DNA of 64,000 nucleotides from Cytobacillus depressus (GTDB lineage Bacteria; Bacillota; Bacilli; Bacillales; Cytobacillaceae), in the NCBI RefSeq assembly GCF_008923245.1, contig NZ_WBOS01000004.1, forward strand, positions 124,001 to 188,000, in the 5' to 3' direction. A model generated the notes under the pieces. That model was not told where the DNA came from. It ran no database searches and saw only the letters and a list, made by a program, of their open reading frames with translations. Positions 43,272-51,542 of this stretch are shown piece by piece; position 1 is the first letter of the stretch, and each line of letters starts with the position of its first letter. A program made the translations under genes and the position numbers.

Positions 43272-43943
43272 ATGGAAATTTATAAAGGCGAGAAAAGGCA
43301 GAGTTATTTGGAGAAGCATTCGATTGAGCATTTATTTTCTTTTACAATTGAAGAGTTTATAGAAGTACATAAATATAAACGCGATGAATGGATCATTCAA
43401 GAAGGTATGCGACCGGATTATTTATTTTATGTTATAGAAGGAAAAGCAAAAATTTATGTAACACATCAAAACGGAAAAGTATCCCTACTAAATTTTATTA
43501 AGGCGAACGATTATATTGGGGAAATGGAATTATTAAATCAGATTTACTATTCAAAAGGGATCCAAACCTCTACCGAGACCATTTGCTTTGCAATTCCTTT
43601 TCAACACTGCCGTACACAAATGCTGGAAGATGCGACATTTCTTCGTGAACTAACCAAATTTTTAAGTATAAAAGCAACACAAATGGCTGCAAAGTATTCA
43701 CAAAGTCTCGCCTTCCCGCTAGAAAATCGGCTAGCAGATTTTATTTTGCAAACTGCTGATGAAGAGATATATAGGGAAAAACATGTAACGGTTTGTGATT
43801 TTCTAGGCGTATCCTATCGGCACTTATTGCATGTATTTGCACAATTTTGTGATAAAGGTTATTTGAAAAAGGAAGGACATCAGTATCGAATTCAGCAGCA
43901 TGAGAAATTAAATGAGCTTTCAATGAAATTGAAGAATGAATAA
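43272..43943 (+). CDS. Crp/Fnr-family transcriptional regulator, YeiL-like (223 aa)
   Basis: The cyclic-nucleotide-binding-type sensor domain spans about residues 20-130 (DEWIIQEGMRPDYLFYVIEG, DYIGEMELLNQIYYSKGIQT). A dimer helix follows, then an HTH at about 165-205 (HVTVCDFLGVSYRHLLHVFAQFC). The cAMP-binding Arg/Ser signature is not conserved, as in YeiL of E. coli, so the ligand is probably not cAMP. Cys107 and Cys113 are in the sensor domain. GGAG and ATTATG at the start. It likely controls the divergent MFS carrier through the palindrome just upstream. Confidence 0.88.
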   Translation: MEIYKGEKRQSYLEKHSIEHLFSFTIEEFIEVHKYKRDEWIIQEGMRPDYLFYVIEGKAKIYVTHQNGKVSLLNFIKANDYIGEMELLNQIYYSKGIQTSTETICFAIPFQHCRTQMLEDATFLRELTKFLSIKATQMAAKYSQSLAFPLENRLADFILQTADEEIYREKHVTVCDFLGVSYRHLLHVFAQFCDKGYLKKEGHQYRIQQHEKLNELSMKLKNE

Positions 43944-44015
43944 CTGATCTTTTACGGTTGTTTTTGCTCCTTCAATTCAAGATAAATAGACAAAAACCGC
44001 CGCTTAAAAAGGTGG

Positions 44016-44043
44016 GGTGAACCTTACCATAAGTAAATAAGGT
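44016..44043. repeat. Palindromic repeat family, partial copy 3
   Basis: GGTGAACCTTACCATAAG then TAAATAAGGT; the left arm is missing. The gap 43944-44254 holds this repeat and a short stem with AAGCACATATAGCTTCACTTTTTT (split here: GTGAAGC / GCTTCAC near 44134-44157), but no gene. Confidence 0.65.
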
Positions 44044-44254
44044 TTCTTTAATAACACATGACCGACAGCGTATAAGAAAATTGGGTGTTTAAGTAAATTC
44101 ATTATGATGAGAAATAGTGAACATGGACTTTAAAGTGAAGCACATATAGCTTCACTTTTTTGTTTTAAATCCAGACCATAAGAGCAAGAATGAGGACGAA
44201 TTGGAGATCTGTTACTTGTTAAAATGTATCCAACAAACATAGGAGGAAAATAAA

Positions 44255-45024
44255 ATGAACAAGATTCAGGAATTCAAAGGGTTGCATTCTTTATAGGGAA
44301 TATTATTTCTAGGAAACGCCTGGGACTTACTTTCAGCCTTAACGCTTGAAAAAGCAGGATTCAAAGCAATTGGTACGACCAGTTGGGGTATCGCAAACTC
44401 ACTAGGATTTTCAGATGGAGAATTGATTGATTTTGACAGACATTTAGGAATCATCAAAACTATAGAGAGAATGTGGAAATCCCTGTTTCGGCTGATATTG
44501 AGGCTGGATATAGCGAAGACACAAACAAGATTATTGATAATGTTTTAAGGACGGCAGATGTCGGGGTAGCAGGTATCAATATTGAGGATTCATTGAAAAA
44601 ATCAAATGGATTAAGAGAGATTTCACAACACTGTAATCTTCTGGAGAAAATAAGAATAGCGTTAGAGCATAATGGTTATAAAGATTTTTATATTAACGCT
44701 AGAACAGATACTTATTTTCAAAGGCAAAACCCTTTCATGGAAACAATAGAACGAGCAGAGGCATATGTTGAGAGTGGCGCTAGTGGGATTTTTGTTCCCG
44801 GTTTGATCGAAGATGGTGAGATTAAAGAAATTACAATGAATATTAGTGCTCCACTAAATGTATCATCTTTACCTGGTCTAACAAATTGTAATAAGCTTAA
44901 AGAATTAGGAGTGAGACGTTTTAGTTTTGGAAATGCCCTATCTGATAAAATGATTGCTTTTTTAGAAAAGAATGCTAGCAAATTATTTGAGTGTAAGGAT
45001 ACTGCCCATTTATATGAGAACTAA
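44255..45024 (+). pseudogene. Broken isocitrate-lyase/PEP-mutase-family gene
   Basis: An AGGAGG site and ATG at 44255 open MNKIQEFKGLHSL, then TAG at 44294-44296. The same frame resumes as FLGNAWDLLSALTLEKAGFK, AIGTTSWGIANSLGFSDGEL, up to about 44475, where a one-base shift is needed to continue as VEIPVSADIEAGYSEDTNKI (44473 frame, open to 45024). Intact proteins of about 260 aa in this family (2-methylisocitrate lyase/carboxyphosphonoenolpyruvate mutase-like) contain GNAWD, TTSWGIA, PVSADIEAGY and INARTD in this order. Two lesions make loss of function very likely. It lies just before the ada operon. Confidence 0.85.
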
Positions 45025-45047
45025 TGTAGAAAGGACAGTGGGGTACG

Positions 45048-45620
45048 ATGGTGACTAATATCAATCTTTCGTTTGAAGAAATGTGGGAAAAAATAATTGC
45101 TTGTGATCGAAAGTATGATGGCCTATTTTTTACAGCTGTGAAAACAACTAAAATATACTGCCGTCCTTCCTGCAGATCAAGGAAGCCGAAAAAAATTAAT
45201 GTAGAATTTTACCATGACATCAATGAAGTTGAAAAAGCTGGTTTTCGTGCTTGCAAAAGATGTCAGCCAGAAGTTGAGCAATCCCCACATATTGAGATTG
45301 TCAGAAATATCATTACTTTCCTAATCAATCATTATAAACAAAATTTGATATTAAAAGATATAGCGGATCAAGTCGGTTTAAGTCCCTTTTATCTGGAACG
45401 CTTATTTAAACAAGAAACATCTGAGACTCCGCGTACTTATTTAGAAAAAATACGCATCGATAAAGCAGCCCATCTTCTTAAATGCACAGCCCTGACGAAC
45501 CTAGAGATCTGCTATGAGGTGGGATTTCAGAGCCCTTCCAATTTTTACAAAGTGTTTCGAAGCTTGAAAAACTGTTCACCCAGTGAGTATCGAAAGGAAC
45601 TCCTAAATGAATTGGATTGA
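45048..45620 (+). CDS. adaA: Ada-type methylphosphotriester-DNA methyltransferase and AraC activator (190 aa)
   Basis: Sensor and activator of the adaptive response to alkylation. The zinc domain (about 10-80) has Cys38, Cys42, Cys69 and Cys72 (YCRPSCRSRKP and ACKRCQPE), where Cys38 accepts methyl groups from phosphotriesters. The AraC-type double HTH follows (ILKDIADQVGLSPFYLERLF and NLEICYEVGFQSPSNFYKVF). The size agrees with B. subtilis AdaA. No O6-methylguanine domain is fused; that activity is encoded two genes on. It overlaps alkA by 14 bases, so the three genes form one operon that it should activate when methylated. Confidence 0.93.
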   Translation: MVTNINLSFEEMWEKIIACDRKYDGLFFTAVKTTKIYCRPSCRSRKPKKINVEFYHDINEVEKAGFRACKRCQPEVEQSPHIEIVRNIITFLINHYKQNLILKDIADQVGLSPFYLERLFKQETSETPRTYLEKIRIDKAAHLLKCTALTNLEICYEVGFQSPSNFYKVFRSLKNCSPSEYRKELLNELD

Positions 45621-46524
45621 TTATGGATCTTATATAGAGGTTTATCCTCCTAAGGAATTTAATTTTGAAGAGTGTTTAATTTTTTTAGGCAGGTCAGACC
45701 AGGAAGTGCTTTATCAAATTAAAGAGGGGTCTGTATATAAACTAATAAAAGTTAAAGAATCTTTGATTTTATGTAAAATAGGATTCATTAATGATTCCAT
45801 AAAGGTTGAATTCCCAATAAGCCCCCCATCAATTCAATTTCGCAAAATAGTGGCAGAATATATCTGGGAATGGTTTGATTTGGATCAGGATTTAAGGGGG
45901 TTTTACCACGTAGCGAGTCAAGATAAAGTTTTAAAGAAAATTGCTCATAAATATTATGGCTTACGGATTATATGCATTCCAGATTTATTCGAGGCATTAG
46001 TGTGGGCAATTATGGGCCAGCAGATTAATTTAACCTTTGCCTACACATTAAAGCAAAGGTTTGTTGAACAATTTGGCGAATATATCACTTTCGAAGGAGA
46101 AAGGTTTTGGTTATTCCCTTCATTTGAAAATATTGCATTCTTGAATGTAGATAATTTAAGGAAACTTCAATTTACTGTTAGGAAGGCTGAATATATAATT
46201 GGAATTGCTAAGGATATGCAGAGGGGCAAATTAACAAAAGAACTATTACTTCAGAAAGAAGATTATCATCAAGTACAAAAATCATTAATGTTGATAAGAG
46301 GTATCGGAGCATGGACAGCAAATTATGTAATGATGAAATGCTTACACCAAGCCTCTGCCTTTCCAATTGCGGATGTCGGTCTTCATAATGCATTAAAGAA
46401 TCTATTAGGACTTGAGAGTAAACCGACTATAGAAGAAATTGAAGAATTAGCAGCAGATTGGAAAGGTTGGCAGGCATATGCTACTTTTTATCTTTGGAGG
46501 TCATTATATGACAAAAATACATAA
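45607..46524 (+). CDS. alkA: DNA-3-methyladenine glycosylase II AlkA (305 aa)
   Basis: HhH-GPD glycosylase that excises 3-methyladenine and related bases. It has IPDLFEALVWAIMGQQINLT FA core residues, the hairpin LMLIRGIGAWTANYVMMKCL and catalytic Asp in FPIADVGLHN. It shares its layout with the glycosylase at 29720 but is clearly diverged. The ATG at 45607 lies inside the end of adaA and the gene overlaps ogt by 17 bases. Alkylation repair operons of this type (adaA, alkA and a methyltransferase) occur in Bacillus. It is the inducible copy, by context. Confidence 0.9.
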   Translation: MNWIDYGSYIEVYPPKEFNFEECLIFLGRSDQEVLYQIKEGSVYKLIKVKESLILCKIGFINDSIKVEFPISPPSIQFRKIVAEYIWEWFDLDQDLRGFYHVASQDKVLKKIAHKYYGLRIICIPDLFEALVWAIMGQQINLTFAYTLKQRFVEQFGEYITFEGERFWLFPSFENIAFLNVDNLRKLQFTVRKAEYIIGIAKDMQRGKLTKELLLQKEDYHQVQKSLMLIRGIGAWTANYVMMKCLHQASAFPIADVGLHNALKNLLGLESKPTIEEIEELAADWKGWQAYATFYLWRSLYDKNT

Positions 46525-47017
46525 ATTAGACTATGAATCACCGATTGGAGTGATAGAAATAATCGGTACCTATGAAGCGGTTATTTCTATTCTGTTCTCT
46601 GAAGAGAATAAAAAGATGAATTTTTTACAACCTGAAACTCCTCCGGTTTTAGCAAAATGCTATAACCAACTTGACGAATATTTTAAAGGCAATCGCCATG
46701 AATTTACATTCCCATATCAATTTGAAGGGACAGACTTTCAAAAAACAGTATGGGACGCTTTAATAAAAATACCTTACGCTGAAACGGGGTCCTATAAGGA
46801 TATAGCCGTTTCCATCGGGAATGAAAAAGCCATCAGAGCTGTAGGGAGTGCAAATGGGAAAAATAAGCTAAGCATTGTCATTCCTTGTCACAGAGTAATC
46901 GGTTCAAATGGGAAATTAACCGGTTATGCAGGAGGTCTGTGGAGGAAAGAATGGCTGCTTCAACATGAAAGATCTTTTATAAAGGAACATAACATAAATA
47001 GAGATTATGAACTTTAA
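46508..47017 (+). CDS. ogt: Methylated-DNA-protein cysteine methyltransferase (169 aa)
   Basis: Suicide repair enzyme that transfers O6-alkyl groups from guanine to Cys127 in the IVIPCHRVIGSNG motif. The recognition helix part is YKDIAVSIGNEKAIRAVGSA with the arginine finger. It corresponds to AdaB/Ogt of Bacillus. The start at ATG 46508 is chosen because TTTGGAGGT lies 6-7 bases upstream; a frame from 46478 would add ten residues encoded within alkA. The last gene of the ada operon; the downstream gap carries a palindromic repeat and no clear terminator. Confidence 0.93.
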   Translation: MTKIHKLDYESPIGVIEIIGTYEAVISILFSEENKKMNFLQPETPPVLAKCYNQLDEYFKGNRHEFTFPYQFEGTDFQKTVWDALIKIPYAETGSYKDIAVSIGNEKAIRAVGSANGKNKLSIVIPCHRVIGSNGKLTGYAGGLWRKEWLLQHERSFIKEHNINRDYEL

Positions 47018-47020
47018 TGC

Positions 47021-47068
47021 ACCTCATTTAGATTAGTTACGGTGAACCGTACCATAAGTAAATAAGGT
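47021..47068. repeat. 48-bp palindromic repeat, full copy 4
   Basis: ACCTCATTTA at the left and TAAATAAGGT at the right, with core TTACGGTGAACCGTACCAT, which itself contains the palindrome ACGGTGAACCGT. Same length as the copy at 41856. It begins four bases after the ogt stop, so it may serve as its transcript end. Confidence 0.8.
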
Positions 47069-47225
47069 TTATTAATTCGTCAAGTAAGCCAGAAATAATA
47101 AATAATCTTATACTTGTTTGCAATGAATTGAAGAATTACTTGAAAGTAAAAGTTATTATCTGCTGGCTCAGACGAACGAGTAAAAATGATAGGTTTCTAA
47201 CATAAGCTATCTTTATTTATCCGAC

Positions 47226-47271
47226 AAAAGAGCCTGTAAACGTTTGTACTTTAGTACTTTGTCTACAGGCT
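47226..47271 (-). terminator. Terminator of the SLH phosphatase gene
   Basis: On the minus strand AGCCTGTAGAC pairs with GTTTACAGGCT (plus positions 47261-47271 and 47231-47241, with one mismatch), followed by CTTTTG. It lies about 55 bases past the stop. Confidence 0.65.
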
Positions 47272-47324
47272 GATCGTGTAAAACATTCTTGGAAGGTTTT
47301 ACACTATTCACATGGTTGCATGGA

Positions 47325-50300
47325 CTACTTCATGAGTAGGTTATAAATTGCCTGTGCTGCTTCCTCACGTAAAGTAATACCTTGAGGAACAAATAGTCCT
47401 GTTGGTCCTTGGATCAAGCCAAGCTCAGCAGCAGCTGTTACATTGTTTCGTGCCCAGGAAGCAATAAAATTAAAATCATTGAATGTAGCGTTTGAGTGTG
47501 AATAATCTAGCTGTTTTCCAGTCTTGAACTCGTAAGCTCGAATCAACATAGTCACCATTTCTTGACGCGTAATTTGGCCGTCAGGATCGAAGTGAGATTT
47601 GCTTTTTCCATTCACAATTCCCGCCTGCGCTGCACTGGAAATAGAGTCAGCATACCATTTATCAACCGTAATGTCTGAAAATGTAATCGTGCTTTTTTCG
47701 CTAATTTTTAACAATCTTACTAACATGCTAGTAAATTCTGCTCGAGTAACTGGGCGCTTCGGGTCGAATGTCGTTTCGCTTGTGCCGTTAATAATCTGTT
47801 TGGACGCCAGCTCGCCAATAACATGGTAAGCCCAATGCGTAGGAGGCACGTCAGCAAATAGCTTGCCATTATTGCTTCCGCCATTATTGCTTCCGCCATT
47901 ATTGCTTCCGCCGTTATTGCTTCCGCCGTTATTGCTTCCGCCGTTATTGCTTCCACCATTACTATTATCTTGCTCTTCAGTAGGTGTTTCTTGTGATGGA
48001 ATCGCTCTTAACTTTGGATAGTCATTTCCTTCTTCAATTTCCCAAATATGATCAAAATCCCAACCGACATAGGTTGATTTTTGCTTTAATTCTTCTGTTG
48101 TTTTGCTAATTCCGCAATCATCATTAGCTTTACCGTAACCGCATTCTTTAGGTGTTTGTCCAGCTTTGTCGATATTCCAATAAGAATTGAGGATATCTCC
48201 TGTAGAAATATCAGCTATGAATCCTCCAACCATTGCGTTCTCGCTCTTTGCTTTCACAGTTCCAGTATAATACGTTTTATCAATAGTAACGGGGATTGAA
48301 CTAGAGCTGCTAAACAGATTTCCAACAAGTCCACCGACTTTATCATTGCCCGTTACATCTGCTTGTACATACGAATTAGAGACACTAACTCCCGTAGCAC
48401 CAGCTAAACCACCAACATATCTGGAACCATTTACTTGACCAGTAACGAAGCTATTGCGAATAAATCCATTACCACTCATGTAGCCTACGATTCCGCCGGT
48501 GTAGTTTTTACCATTTATGTTCACATTTGTTAAACCGATGTTTTTGATCGATGAGCCCCAAATACCGTATCCAAAAAGACTGGAAAAATCTTCATTTGGT
48601 CGGTCTATCCAAAGTCCATTAATAATATGACCCTGACCATCGAATGTACCAGCAAATCTGGAATCAAGTTCACCAATCGGTCTCCAACCCTTGCCGTCTT
48701 CTCCTTGGAAATCAGTTAAATCGAGATTATTATTTAAAACATAATATGCATTTTTATCTAAGCGCATTTTTTCAAGATCTTGAACTGTTTTAATAGTGTA
48801 TGGATCTTTTTCTGTACCCGAACCGGGCATTAGCTGCTCTTCACGGGTAATCTTAATTGTATACGTTTGAGTATTGATTTGATCAGCAGCAGTGACCTTG
48901 ATTACAAAAGTGTTCTCTCCTACATTCAAGGTTGGGTTACCACTTAGTTCAACGGTCGCTTTTTCTTCCATCGTCATCGTCGTAATGTTAGCAGACGAGA
49001 CACTGTAAGGAACAGTAACTTCATATAATTCCTTGCTAGGGGAAAAACCACTTACTAACTCCCCGTTAATTTTAATCTCAGCTAAATTTGAATTCGATGA
49101 TGCAGGTGGCACCGACCCACTTAATAGAGGATAGTCCTTTCCTACATCAATTTGCCAAACATATGCAAAGTCCCAATCCTCATACGTTGCTTTCTGTTTC
49201 ATCTCTGCAGTTGTTTTACCTGTTCCACCAGCACTAGAAGTTTGTCCGGATGTTTCAAGATCCCAGTAAGAATCATTTGTGTTTTCTGGTTTAGTAACAC
49301 CGATTAAACCTCCCACTTCGCTAGTTCCAACTACATTTCCAGTAGAATACGTATTATTTACAGATGAATCGGCTTTCCCAAAAAGCCCCCCAACTTGCTC
49401 CGTACCCGTTACGTCCACTCGAGCAAAACTATCGGAGACGGGGTTTTGAATATGTCCGCCTAATCCCCCAACATACTTTATCCCTTTAACAGTTCCTGTA
49501 GCGTAGCTGTTTTTGATAAATCCACTACCTTTACTCTGATAGGAGACTAACGCACCAGCGAAGTTTTTACCCTCAACATATACATTTTCCAAAGCAACGT
49601 TTTTAATTTTCGCATTGGCACCTGTATAGCCAATGAGGGCATTATGATCGGTATCTGGTCGTTTAATTGTAAGCCCATTTATGATAAAGCCGTTTCCATC
49701 AAGTGAGCCCAGGAACCGAGTTGACGAACCACCAGTATTATCAATTGGTAACCAGCCTTTACCGTCTCCAGCGTCAAAAAAGGTTAAATCGATGTTTGCA
49801 CCAAGTTGGTAATGAGCACTTGTGTTATTTCGAATGTTATAAAGATCCTGAGCTGTCAGGACAATATACGGATCTTCCTCTGTTCCAGCACCTTCCATTA
49901 CAGCAGTAGGGTCTGGTTTAAGAACTCTAGACTCGATCGTAAAAGAGTCGACTATTTCTCCAAGATTACACTGCACATTTTCTTTTTTATGTGCAGGTCC
50001 ACATACAAAATCAGCTTTGATTTCATCTTCTTCAAAAACAAGTTTTACTACTCCAAAATGAAAAAAGCGTTCCGCAGACCAAGGTGGGGAAGTACAGTTT
50101 TTAAATCCACAGTCCGAATCTTTTTCACTATAAAGATCAGAACCACCAGTACCAATTAGTACATGATGTACTCCAAACGTCTTGCTAACATCAGTTCGCT
50201 CGTAATGATGATCATGGCCCATCAGGTTTAGTACGAATTTCGGATGCTTTTTTGCTAAACCTTCCATAATATTGGCTAAGCTATCATTACTGCCATGTGA

Positions 50301-51203
50301 CCCACTTGAATAGGTTGGTCTATGTCCAAAAGTGACAATAAACTTAATGTCGTTATTAGATTTTGCTGCTTCCATGATCTCGTCAGCTTCTTGGCCCCAA
50401 TCAAGCCATGCAGCACCTGAATAAGGTTCAGGGTAAGCAATAAAGCGTGTGTTCCCATAATCAAACCAGTACCAATCTCCAGGAACTCCACTAGTCGGTC
50501 TATTTCCCAAACCTGGAGAAACTTTCGCATTTGGCAAATCGAAACGTCCGATATAATTAGTCAAGTCGTCGCCGGAGCTCTGCCATTCATGATTGCCCCA
50601 GATCGGCATAAAGGGTACTTCCCTACTCCATTTCATTACATCGTTGAAATAAACATTTACAGCATTCAGACCACTCTGATCAGCATAGGTAAAATCCCCA
50701 AGTCCCAAGAAGAGATCAGGGTTCAACGCAGCGATTAAATCATTGATTTCCCCAGCGGCAGGATAGACAACAGAATCACCGGTATCGCCCATAGTAACGA
50801 TTGTAAATCCGGCACTTCCTTCAGTCGGTGCAGTGCGAAACGTATAATCCTGACCATCATCGATTGTGTAATGATAGGTCGTATTCGGTTTTAGACCAGT
50901 TATTTTCGCCTCGCGAAACACACCATCTGCAGGAGTCCTCGGTTTAACGATTGGCTCCCCAGCTTGGACAACTTGATCATAATCATTTGTTTCTCCGAAT
51001 TGAATCGTGTCGGGACCGTAAACCCAATCAAAAGTGACTGAATCAGGTCCTGTAATCGAATAATGGATTTGCTCGGCTTTCTTTTCCACCTCATTAGCAG
51101 CTGCTGTAGGGGAATCATAAGGCGATACAAATCCCAAAGAGCTAACTAGGAAAATGAGGCACATTAAAATTCTCCCAATAAGTTTTAACGCATGTTTGTT
51201 CAA
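47325..51203 (-). CDS. SLH-anchored purple-acid-phosphatase-like surface protein with GLUG repeats (about 1292 aa)
   Basis: Secreted cell-wall protein. Order (approximate residues): signal peptide 1-35; Fn3-like N-domain of purple acid phosphatases 45-130; metallophosphatase 135-405 with MGDTGDS, LGLGDFTYADQ, IWGNHEW, FGHRPTYSSGSHG and MGHDHHYERTD (di-metal ligands); GLUG-type beta repeats about 435-690; a cadherin-like beta sandwich about 700-790; a second GLUG block about 793-1050; a low-complexity NNGGS linker 1083-1115; and three SLH domains to the end. The start is taken at TTG 51203, 10 bases after GGAGG; GTG at 51212 is too close to that site. It likely hydrolyses phosphate esters or polymers at the wall. 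Divergent from the 5'-nucleotidase gene. Confidence 0.88.
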   Translation of the reverse strand: MNKHALKLIGRILMCLIFLVSSLGFVSPYDSPTAAANEVEKKAEQIHYSITGPDSVTFDWVYGPDTIQFGETNDYDQVVQAGEPIVKPRTPADGVFREAKITGLKPNTTYHYTIDDGQDYTFRTAPTEGSAGFTIVTMGDTGDSVVYPAAGEINDLIAALNPDLFLGLGDFTYADQSGLNAVNVYFNDVMKWSREVPFMPIWGNHEWQSSGDDLTNYIGRFDLPNAKVSPGLGNRPTSGVPGDWYWFDYGNTRFIAYPEPYSGAAWLDWGQEADEIMEAAKSNNDIKFIVTFGHRPTYSSGSHGSNDSLANIMEGLAKKHPKFVLNLMGHDHHYERTDVSKTFGVHHVLIGTGGSDLYSEKDSDCGFKNCTSPPWSAERFFHFGVVKLVFEEDEIKADFVCGPAHKKENVQCNLGEIVDSFTIESRVLKPDPTAVMEGAGTEEDPYIVLTAQDLYNIRNNTSAHYQLGANIDLTFFDAGDGKGWLPIDNTGGSSTRFLGSLDGNGFIINGLTIKRPDTDHNALIGYTGANAKIKNVALENVYVEGKNFAGALVSYQSKGSGFIKNSYATGTVKGIKYVGGLGGHIQNPVSDSFARVDVTGTEQVGGLFGKADSSVNNTYSTGNVVGTSEVGGLIGVTKPENTNDSYWDLETSGQTSSAGGTGKTTAEMKQKATYEDWDFAYVWQIDVGKDYPLLSGSVPPASSNSNLAEIKINGELVSGFSPSKELYEVTVPYSVSSANITTMTMEEKATVELSGNPTLNVGENTFVIKVTAADQINTQTYTIKITREEQLMPGSGTEKDPYTIKTVQDLEKMRLDKNAYYVLNNNLDLTDFQGEDGKGWRPIGELDSRFAGTFDGQGHIINGLWIDRPNEDFSSLFGYGIWGSSIKNIGLTNVNINGKNYTGGIVGYMSGNGFIRNSFVTGQVNGSRYVGGLAGATGVSVSNSYVQADVTGNDKVGGLVGNLFSSSSSIPVTIDKTYYTGTVKAKSENAMVGGFIADISTGDILNSYWNIDKAGQTPKECGYGKANDDCGISKTTEELKQKSTYVGWDFDHIWEIEEGNDYPKLRAIPSQETPTEEQDNSNGGSNNGGSNNGGSNNGGSNNGGSNNGGSNNGKLFADVPPTHWAYHVIGELASKQIINGTSETTFDPKRPVTRAEFTSMLVRLLKISEKSTITFSDITVDKWYADSISSAAQAGIVNGKSKSHFDPDGQITRQEMVTMLIRAYEFKTGKQLDYSHSNATFNDFNFIASWARNNVTAAAELGLIQGPTGLFVPQGITLREEAAQAIYNLLMK
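47866..47967. repeat. 15-bp coding tandem repeat (NNGGS linker)
   Basis: About six units of ATTGCTTCCGCCATT-type sequence, with synonymous C/T and A/G changes, encode the Gly/Ser/Asn linker between the second GLUG block and the SLH domains. In-frame repeats of this sort can change in number and vary the linker length. Confidence 0.9.
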
Positions 51204-51464
51204 GATGCACACTCCTCCAATTATTTAAAATATGTAGATATCAAGAAAATATTAACACTAGAGTTTAATATTGGTATTACGCTATTGTAAATGTCTCGTT
51301 AATCTCAATTTCTTGACATCATATGAATCCTTGAAATTAGACAATGTTAGGGAATATAAAATATACAAATTAGCAAGAGAATGAAATCGAGATGAATATG
51401 AAACGGGACTATGAATCTAATCGTAAATCATGGCACTAGGAAAAAATGATTATTTTCAGGGGAT

Positions 51465-51491
51465 TTACATGAAATTAACATGGAATTAACC
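51465..51491 (+). promoter_or_regulatory. PhoP-like box upstream of the 5'-nucleotidase gene
   Basis: Three TTAACA-like hexamers, TTACAT (51465-51470), TTAACA (51475-51480) and TTAACC (51486-51491), lie at 10-11-base steps, directly before a TATATAAAT -10-like stretch at 51495. That is the pattern of PhoP-activated promoters in B. subtilis. On the other side TTAACG and TTTACA (minus strand, near 51281-51298) are also 11 bases apart, so the divergent phosphatase gene may share this control. Confidence 0.55.
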
Positions 51492-51542
51492 TTCTATATA
51501 AATAACAAGATTATTATGGGGTCATATAGGAGGAGTGAAATT

